The position numbers and the translations under genes were made by a program. The notes under the pieces are model-generated. The model searched no databases. It worked only from the letters and a program-made list of their open reading frames with translations, and was not told the DNA's origin. 64,000 nt of DNA from Penicillium oxalicum. Taxonomy: Eukaryota; Ascomycota; Eurotiomycetes; Eurotiales; Aspergillaceae. The stretch is from the NCBI RefSeq assembly GCF_001723175.1, contig NC_064656.1, forward strand, positions 1,984,001-2,048,000, written 5' to 3'. This document shows positions 35,993 through 46,349 of the stretch, piece by piece; position 1 is the first letter of the stretch, and each line of letters begins with the position of its first letter.

Positions 35993-36434
35993 AGACCAAT
36001 GCGACGTCGATTTCTATCTGTGTGGCACGTCGGGTGGTTTCGTCGATAAATTTGCGCGCCGCTGAGGAAAAAAGAGTCTCCGCACGGACCATGTGACTGG
36101 TGTTTGAGCTTCTCCAACAAGAAGTGATTGGTCTTGGTCGCGATGAAGATTCGACCATTGTTGCTCCTCAAATGGAGACGAGAATCCGGAAATGGTAGCT
36201 TAAGCTGATAGTTGCCGATCTTGTTTTGGAAAGAAAAGCGTATAATGTAAGGTGTATTAGAAATTAAGTCATAATGCAGCCAATGTACTAAACTGTAGTC
36301 TGATATTTGCACATCCCGTCATTCGTCGTGAGCCATCAAGATCGTCAATGCTCTCCCATCAAATAGCTGTTAGCAGCCGAACCGATCAATCCACGACATC
36401 CCTCGTAAATTCTATGATCGTATTTCGGCACAGC
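35993..36434. other. Intergenic region between TRM1 and MCP1-like gene
   Basis: 442 bp upstream of TRM1 and downstream of the MCP1-like gene (both minus strand), so it holds the TRM1 promoter. No supported ORF or repeat. Confidence 0.45.
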
Positions 36435-37555
36435 TTACAGCCACTCTCCAATGACGGGCACATGGCTGTATAACTGATCCCATCCCTGAGCCTCCCAACC
36501 TGCTCCTCGACCAGCGCGCCCGATGATCCCCAGACCACCTGCTAACCAAACCGCCGCTCCCATCGCCGCCACACCATTGACCACCCACCACATCTTGCGC
36601 TGACGCTTGACCCGATCCTGGTTCTCCGGCTGACCCAAGTACCCTTCCAACGAGCCCTTGGATGCCATACCTCTCTCCTTCCTCGCCGTGGTCACTCTCC
36701 ATCCCATCCAAGTAGCCCAGCCTCCGACAAAGTGCCAGACACTCGCCGTCACGAAGACCACGTAGAAGAGATTCCAGAACACCGGGCTGCGCGCAATACC
36801 ATGCGCCACATAGCCCAGTCCCACTCCGGAACTCCCGCCGTCCACCACGCAGGGCGTCACGCGATTCACCACGGCATGAAGACCGACCAGCGGGGCAATC
36901 AGATATCCCAATCTCGCCTGGGTCGAGACCTTGGGCCAGAATGAAAGCAGATGACGCTGGGCGCGGGTCTCTGCACCGTAGAGACGAGCACGACGCGCGC
37001 CACGGATATTTCTCAGGGCAATACCGGACGCGATGTGCGCGAAAATGGGTACGGTGAGAACGAGATGTTCCAGTCCGGGGGCTTGATAGACGGGTCGTGT
37101 GAGGAGCAGGTAAGGCTCGCTAGCGGGCACGGAGCGAGTGATAAGTGGGATGATCGAGGTATTGACAATGTGAAGGACGAGGAAAGCCGAGGGTGGGTAG
37201 GTTGAGTACTTCTGAATGCCGGAGACTGAACGGGGTTTTCACTTCTGGTTAGATCAAAAGTCGAGGGATTGGAAGAGACGAACGCCATGAGAGTGACACT
37301 CGACCAGGATGAACAAACAGCACACGTACGTAATGCATCCCAGCGGTACGCGCGCAATCCTAAACTCGGTGCCGATACGCCGCAGACTCGCGAGGGCTTT
37401 TCCTCGACCGGTGGTGGAAAGTAATCGCCATTTTCGAGAGATTCGAGCTCTGGCGTGGAGAGGTAATCTTCCATCACGGGAGACGGTTCCAGCTCCCGCA
37501 TGGAGAGGATGGACTTGGCGTCAACATCCTGTGGTTTGGCGTCTGGAGCCAGCAT
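36435..37555 (-). CDS. MCP1: MCP1-type (DUF1691) mitochondrial outer membrane protein
   Basis: Two exons, 37555-37330 and 37225-36435 (donor GTACGT, acceptor TTCAG), give 338 residues. The first ~75 residues are hydrophilic and acidic (PSPVMEDYLSTPELESLENG). The rest holds about five membrane spans: AFLVLHIVNTSIIPLI, HLVLTVPIFAHIASGIAL, YLIAPLVGLHAVVNRV, NLFYVVFVTASVWHFVGGW and a final VVNGVAAMGAAVWLAGGLGII. Spacing of conserved His residues (LEHLVL, LHAV, VWHFVGGW) fits the DUF1691 family. Yeast Mcp1 is a mitochondrial outer-membrane partner of Vps13 and suppresses loss of ERMES lipid transfer, so a lipid-contact role is inferred. An in-frame ATG at 37621 would add 22 mostly hydrophobic residues; I chose the inner start because the sequence from MLAPDAKP on looks like the family N-terminus as I recall it. 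The splice junction (WDAL-LSGIQKYSTYPP) is plausible but unproven. Confidence 0.75.
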
Positions 37556-38134
37556 CTTGAGGGAGAACACAAGGTCTAATGGTAGAAAGATACCACGGAG
37601 AGAAGAAAAGGAAAAAGACAAGAGATCTCAGAATCTACTGAGCCTCATGACAGGCGGTGAATTGTTGGGGAAAAGAAAACCGGATCCGAAAGAAAAAAAA
37701 AAGGAAAATAATCCAAGACGAGCAGAGAGCCTTGCAAGTTGGCGCCGCCACAAACAAATCCAAGAATCACCGAAGCACTCAACGAGAAGCAGTAGACCTA
37801 TTACCCAAGAGAGGTTCACCAAAGCTCGTTTCTTTGTATCTTGAGCTTGCTTCATACTCTCTTTTTTATCTTTTGACACAGCCAAACTTCACTCTCCTCA
37901 ACTCTTTGCTCCCAACCTAATCCCTCTTCTCATCCCGCAATTATCTCCGGAACTTCTGACTGGACGCAACCACAGCAGATCGTCATTTGCAAGCTCCACC
38001 GAGCACCAGCCCGCAAAAAGACCCCGACGTCAGTTTTGGAGACTCAAGGACCATACCGCGTCACTTCGCTTGAAACATTGAAACGGAATTCTCGCTTTTG
38101 CCTCTCTCTCTCTCCCTTCGAAAACTTTTACATC
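37556..38134. promoter_or_regulatory. Divergent promoter region, MCP1-like / C2H2 gene
   Basis: 579 bp between divergent starts, with A-rich stretches near 37690 and a pyrimidine-rich leader (CT repeats at 38101-38115) just before the C2H2 gene ATG. No gene is supported inside. Confidence 0.4.
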
Positions 38135-38997
38135 ATGGCACCGGTACGCTTAAACAATCTATACCTCTTCGTCCGCTAGGTGAAAACGGAGAAAGCATGA
38201 GCCAAAACTAAACGCAATTCTCGCCAGCGAGCCTTTACCAATCCCGCACCCAAGGTAGGTGTGCATGCGCAATACGCACGTGAGGCACAACTTGCAGCTT
38301 CATCGACTCACCATCTCCTCCACTCTGCTTCCAGACCGAATCCGCTCGCTCTGCTCTGAGCGCATTCACCTGCACCCTCTGCAACAAGTCCTACTCGCGC
38401 CACCCCGAATACGAAGCTCACATCGGCTCTTACGACCACCAACATCGCAAGCGCCTTCAAGATCTAAAACAGCTCTCCCGTGACCCCAACGCCGCCGAAA
38501 AGGCCCGGCGGGCAGAACGTCGCGCCGATGCCGAAGCTGGGCTGAAAGTCCTGGATACGACGCCCAGCTCCACGGCGTCTGCAAGCGCTGCTGCGATAGG
38601 GAAAACGACGAAGCCTGGCGGTAGTGGAGGCGGCGGAGGCGGTTTCAAAAAGGGCGGATTTAAAAGCTCGTTTGCAACGGTCAAGGGTCCTTCGGCGCCA
38701 GTGAAGAAGAATGTCTTGGGGGATGAGGATGAGGAAGAAGGTGACGGGAGTGGGAAGAATGGGGTCAAAGGCGAGGAGACGATGGACACGGTGCAAAAAG
38801 ATCGAGAGTTAGAATCTCGGCGCAGTGGGGATCTACAGGGCAAAGTACGTGGTGTCGAGGGGGAAGAGCGAGAGAGTGACACGGACGAGGAATATGCGCG
38901 AGATCGAGAAGGAGGAGGATATTATGACCCACGACGGCCGACGGGGTGCCATACTGGTTGTCCTAGTCGGGCAATTGGTGTCCAACCATCGTCGTGA
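38135..38997 (+). CDS. Small single C2H2 zinc-finger protein (GPATCH8/ZNF804-like finger)
   Basis: Three exons: 38135-38143, 38228-38254 and 38335-38997, giving 232 residues (MAP-RAFTNPAPK-TESARSALS...). The first two exons are only 9 and 27 nt. One finger of form C-x2-C-x12-H-x5-H lies in FTCTLCNKSYSRHPEYEAH followed by SYDHQHRKRLQDLKQLSRD; this spacing and the basic helix after it resemble the single finger of GPATCH8/ZNF804-type proteins. The middle has a Gly-rich stretch and the patches KKGGFKSSF and NVLGDEDEEE; the end reads YYDPRRPTGCHTGCPS with conserved-looking Cys. A nuclear nucleic-acid-binding role, perhaps in RNA processing, is inferred from the finger only. The micro-exon start is chosen because all three junctions fit consensus and keep frame. 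Confidence 0.75.
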
Positions 38998-39603
38998 TGG
39001 ACGAGAGTCTTTCGAGAGGGAACAATGAGTGAAAACTCACAGGCCGGGAGAAAGAAAGAGAGAGGGAGATGAACGATGGTGGGCATGAATATCAATGGAG
39101 CAATGGAGTTCACTTTCCATGGGGTACAGGTCGGCGTTATCGGTTTCTTTCTTTTGCCATGATGATATCTTTTTCGCACACCATCAAGCCTAAATCCGTC
39201 GTCTTTGCAAGGTACACCATTGACCGCTTCAAGGTCTATGGTACTGGGAATACAGGTCTATCTTACGCTTGCAAGACACACTCATCGAACCCAGATCAAG
39301 GAAGATAATCGTACACTATTTTCAAATCTGTCTAGGCAGAAATCGAAAAAGAACAAATAAAAAAGGGAGTTCCAAGGCGGGCAAATAGTGACATGATTGG
39401 GGGGGGGGAGGAGACGATCATATGGTCGAGAAGATTGGGAAGGGGGCGGGAGAGAGAGAGAGAGAGAGAGATACGGCCAAGGAAATGAAATATGTCGTAG
39501 ATGCCGGGTGAAAGAAAAAGAAGACAGACAAGATGGGAGAAAAGGTACTAGACACACAAAAGGGTTTTATTACGCCACGCTCACTTGCGCTCCGAAAAGA
39601 ACT
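38998..39603. other. Convergent 3' intergenic region, C2H2 gene / PDB1
   Basis: 606 bp between convergent stops with a G run near 39401 and a (GA)11 tract at 39450-39471. No gene is supported. Confidence 0.5.
39450..39471 (+). repeat. (GA)11 microsatellite
   Basis: Perfect GA dinucleotide run in the PDB1 3' flank, reading as CT on the PDB1 sense strand. Confidence 0.9.
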
Positions 39604-41075
39604 TTAAACCCGCAGCAGCTTAGCGGCCTGGGTGACAATGGTGTCCTCCTGGGGGAAGGACATGTTCTCGAGACCAAGAGCGTAGGGGGTGGGAACCTCG
39701 GCACCGGTGACACGGACAGCCGGGGCAGTCAGGTAGTCGAAACCGTACTCCATGGACAGAGCAAGGATCTCGGAGGCGACACCAAACATGGGGTAGCCAG
39801 ACTCAACCACCATCAGGCGGCCGGTCTTCTTCAGAGAGGCAATGATGGTCTCAACGTCGAGGGGCTTGATGGAGCGCAAGTTGATGACCTCGGCGTCAAC
39901 ACCGTACTTCTGCTTCAACTCGGCGGCGGCAGTCAGAGACTGGCCGACACAGCGAGAGAGAGAGACAATGGTCAAATCCTTTCCGGCGCGCTCAATCTTG
40001 GCCTTGCCGATGGGCAGGACGAAGTCGTTCTTCTGGGCGGCCTCGCTCATGGGGAAAGCCTGACCGTACATAAGCCTGTTCGTAGGAGAAGGGCAAAAAG
40101 CAATGGTCAGCCATCTCTGCACCATCCATATAGTTTCACACTTGGTGATTGGGGGCATTGGGTGGGCGGAATAATTGAAAAACTCACTCGTTCTCCAGAA
40201 CCACAACAGGGTTGGGGTCACGGATAGCGGCCTTCAGCAGACCCTTGGCATCCTCGGAGCTCCAAGGGGAGACGACCTTGAGACCGGGAATGGAGCCGTA
40301 CCAGGCAGAGTAGTCCTGGGAGTGCTGAGCGGCGACACCGGCGGCGAAACCGTTGGGACCACGGAAGGTAATGTTGCAAGGCTGGATACCACCGGACATG
40401 TAGTGAGTCTTGGCGGCGGAGTTGATGATCTGATCAATGGACTGCATGGCAAAGTTGAAGGTCATGAACTCGCACTAAATCGGTTGGAAAGATAAGAAGT
40501 TAGCCTATCGAAACTTTGGCACTGCATGACTTTTACTCCCAAATCGCCGCGTCTCGGTGTGCTGTCGGGTTCGCCATTGCTCTCGCTCTCCGGAAAAATA
40601 CTCACAATGGGGTGCAGACCAGCCAGGGCAGCACCAACAGCGAGACCGGTGAAACCGGCCTCGGTGATGGGAGTGTCGATAACCCGCTTGGGACCAAAGC
40701 GGTCCAACAGGCCTCGCGTAACCTTATAACTGCAGATCGAAACTAGATCAGCATGCGATCTTCACTCAAGTCTTCTTTGCTCATGCCTCGTTGCCTTCCA
40801 ACAGCGAATCAAAGGGTTCCTTACGCTCCATTGTACTGTGCGACCTCCTCACCGAGAATGAAGGTCTTCTCGTTGCCCTCGAGCTCTTCGGCGAGCGCCT
40901 CGTTCAAAGCATCACGGACAGTGACCTCCTTGACACCACCCTCGGTGGCGTAGCTGCGAGTACGCAGAGCAGCCTGAGCGCAGACGGAGGGAGCAAAGGC
41001 CGGACGCTTGGCAAAGGTCGACAGGCGCGAAGACAGCAGCCGGGAAGCTGGGCGGAAAAGTCGAGGAGCGGCCAT
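39604..41075 (-). CDS. PDB1: Pyruvate dehydrogenase E1 component, beta subunit
   Basis: Four exons on the minus strand: 41075-40825, 40729-40606, 40474-40188 and 40075-39604, giving 377 residues, standard for E1 beta. The first ~45 residues are Arg/Ala/Ser-rich without acids until ATEGG, a typical mitochondrial presequence. The mature part shows [66 protein letters not shown], the RGPNG...[22 protein letters not shown] thiamine-enzyme segment, and the transketolase C-terminal domain ([31 protein letters not shown]). With E1 alpha it decarboxylates pyruvate using thiamine diphosphate and passes the acetyl group to E2, making acetyl-CoA in the mitochondrial matrix. All splice phases agree with the conserved protein. 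Confidence 0.97.
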
Positions 41076-41835
41076 GGCGGGGAATCAAGGTAAAAGGAAT
41101 TAGGAAAAGGATACAAAGAAAGCAGAAAAGGAGTAATGAAAAGGGTCTATACGGTCAGAAAGAAGCCGCACAGAGTCAATTGAAGACCACGAGACCAGAA
41201 GACCGAAAAGGCGTCGTTGGAGAAAGGGAAGGGAACCCGCGCATGAATCTTTGAGATGCAAATCCGAAGATGTTGGGCGCTGAGTCAGCAGAAGTGCTCA
41301 TCAATCTCACCGGCCGCTACTTCGGTAATCGTACAGTATCGCAGAGCCAGTCAAAGTTACCCGCAGATGTCGCTGTCTGTTTTTGTTCCTGTAAAGTTGG
41401 CACCAACGAATGCACGAACTTACAATACCTTTGTAACAATACAAACTCCCATCACAGAGTCACCTGATTGTAAGCTTCTTTTGATCCAATTACTGCTCGG
41501 TACCTCACATGACTCCGCAGGAGGCCGCCGGATAGGTCCAGTTGAGGTATTGGGTACTGAGATTGACTAAGGCTCCTTCCCTAGTTCCATGTACTCCGTC
41601 CTTATCTTGTCTTCCGATAGAGCTCTCGGCGGCCGGCGCATATCACGGGAACCTTGAGGGCTGCCCAGCTCATTCTGGTCACCCAGTAGCTTGTCTGCTG
41701 CTCACAATTCCACATATTTCCACTGAACTCTCCCATCACTATAGCATACCTGTTATCACCCCAAATATTACCACCCCTAGGTTGAATGATCCTTCAAACT
41801 GGGACACATTCTCTTCTTCCCAGCTACACACCAGG
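41076..41835. promoter_or_regulatory. Divergent promoter region, PDB1 / metallophosphatase
   Basis: 760 bp between divergent starts. An A/G-rich stretch lies next to PDB1 (41090-41250) and an AT-rich, CA-containing leader before the phosphatase ATG. No gene is supported. Confidence 0.4.
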
Positions 41836-43748
41836 ATGCGGTTCTCGGTGTTGCCCTGGCTTGTCCCGTCGGCGCTCGCCGCTCAACCCTCCGCACCGGC
41901 CCCCATCTCCGCTCCTCTGCGTGAGCTCCAATTCGGGCAACTCAACTTCCTCCATACGACAGACACCCACGGATGGCTAGCCGGTCATCTACAGGAGTAA
42001 GCTGTGTCAGAGAGCCTTCTCCCTTCGATGGAGCGTGCGTAACTGATCCACCCGTCGCAGGCCATCGTATTCGGCGGACTGGGGTGACTATATCTCATTT
42101 GCGGAGCGCATTCGAGAAAAAGTAGAAGGGAATGGACAAGACCTACTCGTTGTTGACACGGGTGACCGGGTAGAAGGCAACGGTCTCTATGATTCCTCCG
42201 AGCCCAAGGGTGTCTATCTTTCAGAGATACTCCGTCATCAACATATCGACGTGATCACCTCGGGCAATCACGAACTGTACAAACAGAACACCTCCGAGTC
42301 CGAGTTCTTGCATACTGTGCCCGATTTTCGAGGCAAATATCTTGCCTCGAATATTGATATCCACCATCCTGAAACCGGCGAGCTCGTTCCATTGGCCCAG
42401 CGCTATCGAAAGTTCACCACTAAAGTACAGGGCATCCGGATCGTAGCATTTGGCTTTCTCTTCGACTTTACCGGTAACTACAATAACACGGTGGTTCAGC
42501 GTGTGGAGGAGACTATCAAAGAAGAGTGGTTCCAAGAAGCCATTCGGGACCCAGAAGTTGACCTCTTCCTCGTGGCGGGCCATGTCCCCGCTCACTCAAC
42601 AGAGTGGCAGGCCGTATTCGAAGAGATTCGCCGGACTCGCTGGGACACGCCTATCCAATTCTTCAGTGGCCATCAGCATATCCGGGACTATGCCAAGTAC
42701 GACTCGCAAGCTGTCGCACTGGCAAGCGGCCGGTTCATGGAAACCATCGGGTTCATGTCGATTGATGGACTTGCGACCAGTAAAGGACTGCGCAAAAAGT
42801 CCCAGGTGAGCTTCAAGCGCCGCTATATCGACAACAATCTCTTCTCGTTCTACCACCACACGGGGTTGAATGGGACAAACTTCCACACCAACAAGGGCCG
42901 CAAAGTCTCTGAGCAGATCAACAAGTCACGAACCACCCTTGGGCTTGATCAGGTGCACGCATGTGCTCCCAAGGACCTGTGGATGTCACGGGTTCCATAT
43001 CCCCACCCGGACAGTGTTTATACCTGGCTGGAAAGCGAAGTCCTTGCTGAAACCCTGAAACATGAGACACCGACCGAGAATCCCTCTGTGGCCATTTTGA
43101 ACTCGGGAGCGATCCGCTTCGACATCTTCAAGGGCGCCTTTACCCAAGATACCATGTGGTCCATTTCCCCCTTCACGAATGGTTTCCGCTACGTCAAGGA
43201 CGTCCCATTCCAAAATGTGCAACTCATCATGGAGGTGTTGAACAAGCAGGCTAAAGTTTTGTCTAGCCTCCAAGTGACCTCTGAGCCCTCCCTGTTGCCC
43301 TTGGCTTCTCCTGATCAAGTAGCCCGGCCTGAGGAACTTGTTTATGACAATGACGGGCTCTTTGAACAGGGTATTCTGTTCAAGAAAGGTGACCCCCGCC
43401 AGGCACCTCTGGCACCCTCCACCCTCCGACTTTGGCGGCGATCTTCTACCTGGGTACACCACCAAGGACGACGGCGGTGAGGATGGAGACGATACCATCC
43501 ATGCGCCGATTTCTTTCTATAAAATTCCGAATTGCATTCAAGCCATGGTCTCCGCAAACAAGACAGATGTGCCGGAGAAGGTGGATCTAATCTATATCGA
43601 GTTTGTCCAGCCGTACTTGGCGCTGGCTGCCAAGTTTGCCGGACTAGACGTGGATTTTGTCAAGGAGAGCGCGGTGTATATGCCAGACACTACTCTCACG
43701 GATCTCATTCTGAAGTGGGTGAAGAAGCACTGGAAATGTGAGTCTTAG
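41836..43748 (+). CDS. Secreted metallophosphoesterase / 5'-nucleotidase-like protein, frame broken near the 3' end
   Basis: Exon 1 is 41836-41996; exon 2 starts at 42061. The N-terminus (MRFSVLPWLVPSALAA) is a signal peptide. Calcineurin-like metal motifs follow in order: HTTDTHGW, VVDTGDRVEGNG, TSGNHE, AGHVPAH and SGHQHIRD, then a 5'-nucleotidase-type C-terminal domain (LNSGAIRFDIFKGAFTQDTMWSISPF). It resembles the uncharacterised yeast YHR202W family. The frame runs past conserved RPEELVYDNDG, then conserved sequence (PSDFGGDLLPGYTTKDDGG ... to the stop at 43748) continues in the next frame. The break coincides with a 7-bp tandem duplication at 43413-43426. Read as is, translation ends at 43480 without the last ~110 residues. 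A recent pseudogene, a truncated allele or a sequencing error are all possible; GT/AG pairs I tested nearby give 3n introns and do not restore frame. Confidence 0.8.
43413..43426 (+). repeat. 7-bp tandem duplication causing a frameshift
   Basis: CACCCTC occurs twice in a row. One copy would keep the reading frame from APLAP into SDFGGDL; two copies shift it by one base. Confidence 0.85.
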
Positions 43749-43886
43749 ATGGCCAGTGCTCGTTTTCTTTTTCGCTCTCTGTGCATTTTGCATACCTTTA
43801 TTGATAGTTCTGGGTCTACTTGGTGTGTTCCAAACGAAGACACGTTTTGTAAGCTTTGAGAAAGCCTTTTCTTTTTACTCTTGCAA

Positions 43887-43890
<4 letters not shown>

Positions 43891-43919
<29 letters not shown>
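43891..43919 (+). repeat. (GA)14 microsatellite
   Basis: Perfect GA run of 29 nt, between the convergent stops of the phosphatase and ETR1. Confidence 0.9.
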
Positions 43920-43927
<8 letters not shown>

Positions 43928-44024
43928 TCGAGCCAGGCATTGCCCGCGTATATTTGAACCACCAAAGACAATATGATACACTAGAAATCTCATGATCTTC
44001 TCAATAGTGATTGTGTCACCACGC

Positions 44025-45400
44025 CTACTCATCCCCGCCGGTGAATGTAAACACCCCCTTGCCACTCCGGTATCCCCCCAGAGTGCCCTGGACGGCCTCG
44101 GCCAGCTGTGGTCCCTCCAAGTTCCACTTCCATTCAACCTTGTCCACGGGGATGTCCTTGAATCGGCCAGATCGCGTCATCTGCAGGACATCATTGATCG
44201 TATTCTCCTTGAGCACCGGGTTCTTGTCGCCCCACCGGCTGACCCAGAACCCATCGAACGAGAGATTCTTGAAGATCAACAGCCCCGACGGCAAAGCCAC
44301 CGGCTGCTTAGACATAGCTCCATAAGTGACCATATGTGAGTCCGGTGCCAGTGTCTTGGCCATCGCCGTGGCGTTCTTGCCCCCGACGCAGTTCAGTGCC
44401 AGCCGAATCGGTTCCCGGCCCTGCCGCGTCAGTTCGGCAACCGTATCCTTGAACCCGCTCGTCATCATCTCTCCTTCGGTAACCACCGCGGTAGCACCCA
44501 GCTCCTTGAGCTCCTTCTTCAGGGCCTCGGTCTCTTCATGCGTTTTCCGTTCCCGAACCACATTCAGCGACTTGATCCCCCACTCGCGACACAATTGAAT
44601 CGCCGCGCGGCCAACGCCGCTATTTGCCCCATTCTGAATCATCCACTCCTCTCCGGCGCGCATCCAGTCCCATTCACAGAAGTCGCGAATCATTCGGTAC
44701 GCCGTCACCGGGTTCACGCTGACTGTACCGACCTGCAACGGCGTCAGACCGTCCTTGTTCTCGATGCGGATGAGCTGAGACTCGTCAAGTTGCGCATGCG
44801 TGCGCCAGGTACCCAGTCCCGTGCGTCGCATAATCACCCAATCTCCCTTAGTCAGTGTTTTCACGTTCGCTCCGGTAGCAATCACCTCGAATGCGCCTTC
44901 GTTTCCGCCGACGGCAGATGGCTCAGCGGTACCGAGCAGAGTCTGAAACGGTGGTTTACTGGGGTAGACGCCTTGGATCTGGTTGACGTCTGCGGGGTTC
45001 ATGGGCGCGGTCAAGAGGCGTAGGTTCACCTGGGTACCATGAGGAGCGGAGATGGAGTGTTTGTGAAGACTGTGAATGTGATTCCAGAGAGATTTCTTCG
45101 AGTGAGCAAACAGGTGCTTTGTTTGAGACGGGAATGGAATTGGATTTCTCAAATTGCTTTTTCTTACCTCAGAACATCCTTTGGCTCGCCATACTTTGAA
45201 TACACTAGAGCTTTCGCTTGTGTGTAGCCATACATGGAAATACATCGACGACTCTGGGAGGGAACAAATGCGCCGGGGCTGCAGCCGGTCGTTTGGCTGG
45301 GAGCGAGAGCTCTCCCAGCTGCGGCGAGGCTGCCGCGCCCGGCAGCGCCGAGGGAGCGCGTAGTCTGAGTAGACACTCTCATCGCGCTACGTGACAGCAT
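44025..45400 (-). CDS. ETR1: Mitochondrial enoyl-[acyl-carrier protein]/trans-2-enoyl-CoA reductase
   Basis: Two exons, 45400-45168 and 45069-44025 (98-nt intron; donor GTAAGA, acceptor TTCACAG), give 425 residues. The first ~55 residues are rich in Arg/Ser/Ala with no acids (MLSRSAMRVSTQTTRSLG), a mitochondrial presequence. The body is a zinc-independent medium-chain dehydrogenase/reductase: KALVYSKYGEPKDVL, APMNPADVNQIQGVYPSKP, GNEGAFEVIATG, then the NADPH Rossmann segment MIQNGANSGVGRAAIQLCREWG, LNCVGGKNATAMAKTL and the C-terminal FDGFWVSRW. It catalyses the last reduction of mitochondrial type II fatty acid synthesis, which feeds lipoic acid formation; lipoate is the cofactor of pyruvate dehydrogenase, whose E1 beta gene lies 3 kb away. 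The junction reads KDVL-SLHKHSIS. Confidence 0.95.
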
Positions 45401-46349
45401 TGTGTGATCCTGGAAAATCTGGGGATGTAAGAGAAAAAAGTCTCAACGAGGAGAAAAAAATGCGGAGGTGGCTGAGAAGGTGATCCGGTGGGAAAGGAAC
45501 TGTGAGTGTCGGATGACGTCTTGGGGTTCTCGGAGTTGAGGAGTTCGGGCCGAAGGAACAATCTGTTGACTTGGACGAGCATAGCTGAGAACCTGATCTG
45601 AACCGTACAGTGTGTTTGCTGCATTATTGTCATGCTAGAGTCTTTTAAATCACACTCGTGTGTAGGCTTGAGGGATGTCTTTTTTCATTTGGTGTCAAAT
45701 TTCTCAGTGACTTGAATAGATGGTGGGTTGTGTGAATTTCATCGGCATAATTGGACCATTCCAGTACACACGGTAACTGTCCAAAAATATAGTTACGCTC
45801 CGGTGTCCCAAGGCACAAACATGTGTGACAACACCGGGCTGGGAGTCATCAACTAAATTCATTTGGTTTTTTGTACATAAAAATACTAGCTACTAAATTC
45901 CATTGGGGTTGGAAAATCGGACATACTCACATGAAATGGAGAGAGGAGTCCAGCTAAAGGCATCGAGATCATTCCAAGACTGAGCTCACAGTGCCTGCTT
46001 ACCGCAGGGACCAGAAAAGCCCTAATACAATATGCATACGTAGCCATATCATCGTTCGAGTTGGTAGCCACTCTCAATCTTTGACATTGGATTCAATCAT
46101 TCTGGTACCCAAGAACACACACATACACACAAAAAACATATCACTCCCTTCATGAAAGGCCGATAATTGATCTGATCAGATGCTTGTGTATGGACACAAC
46201 CCGCACTCAAAGTATCTCTCGAAAAGCCGCGGCCGATCCGGCGGAGTCTGCCGCGCACGGGCCCTTTGGCCTCGGAGAGGCTCGTTTCCAGTCCGTCACT
46301 CTCAACTTCTTTCGTGATATCTCCTGTTCAATCCCGAATACAGCAATCC
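45401..46349. promoter_or_regulatory. Divergent region, ETR1 / GatA
   Basis: 949 bp between divergent starts. On the GatA side the frame is open without an ATG from 46176 to the chosen start at 46350. The segment 46269-46349 encodes a Ser/Arg-containing, presequence-like stretch (SSPSLSTSFVISPVQSRIQQ). No other gene is supported. Confidence 0.45.

Noticed and set aside
39397..40227. 276-codon open frame on the plus strand
   Set aside because: Runs through the GA repeat and antisense to PDB1; composition is artefactual.
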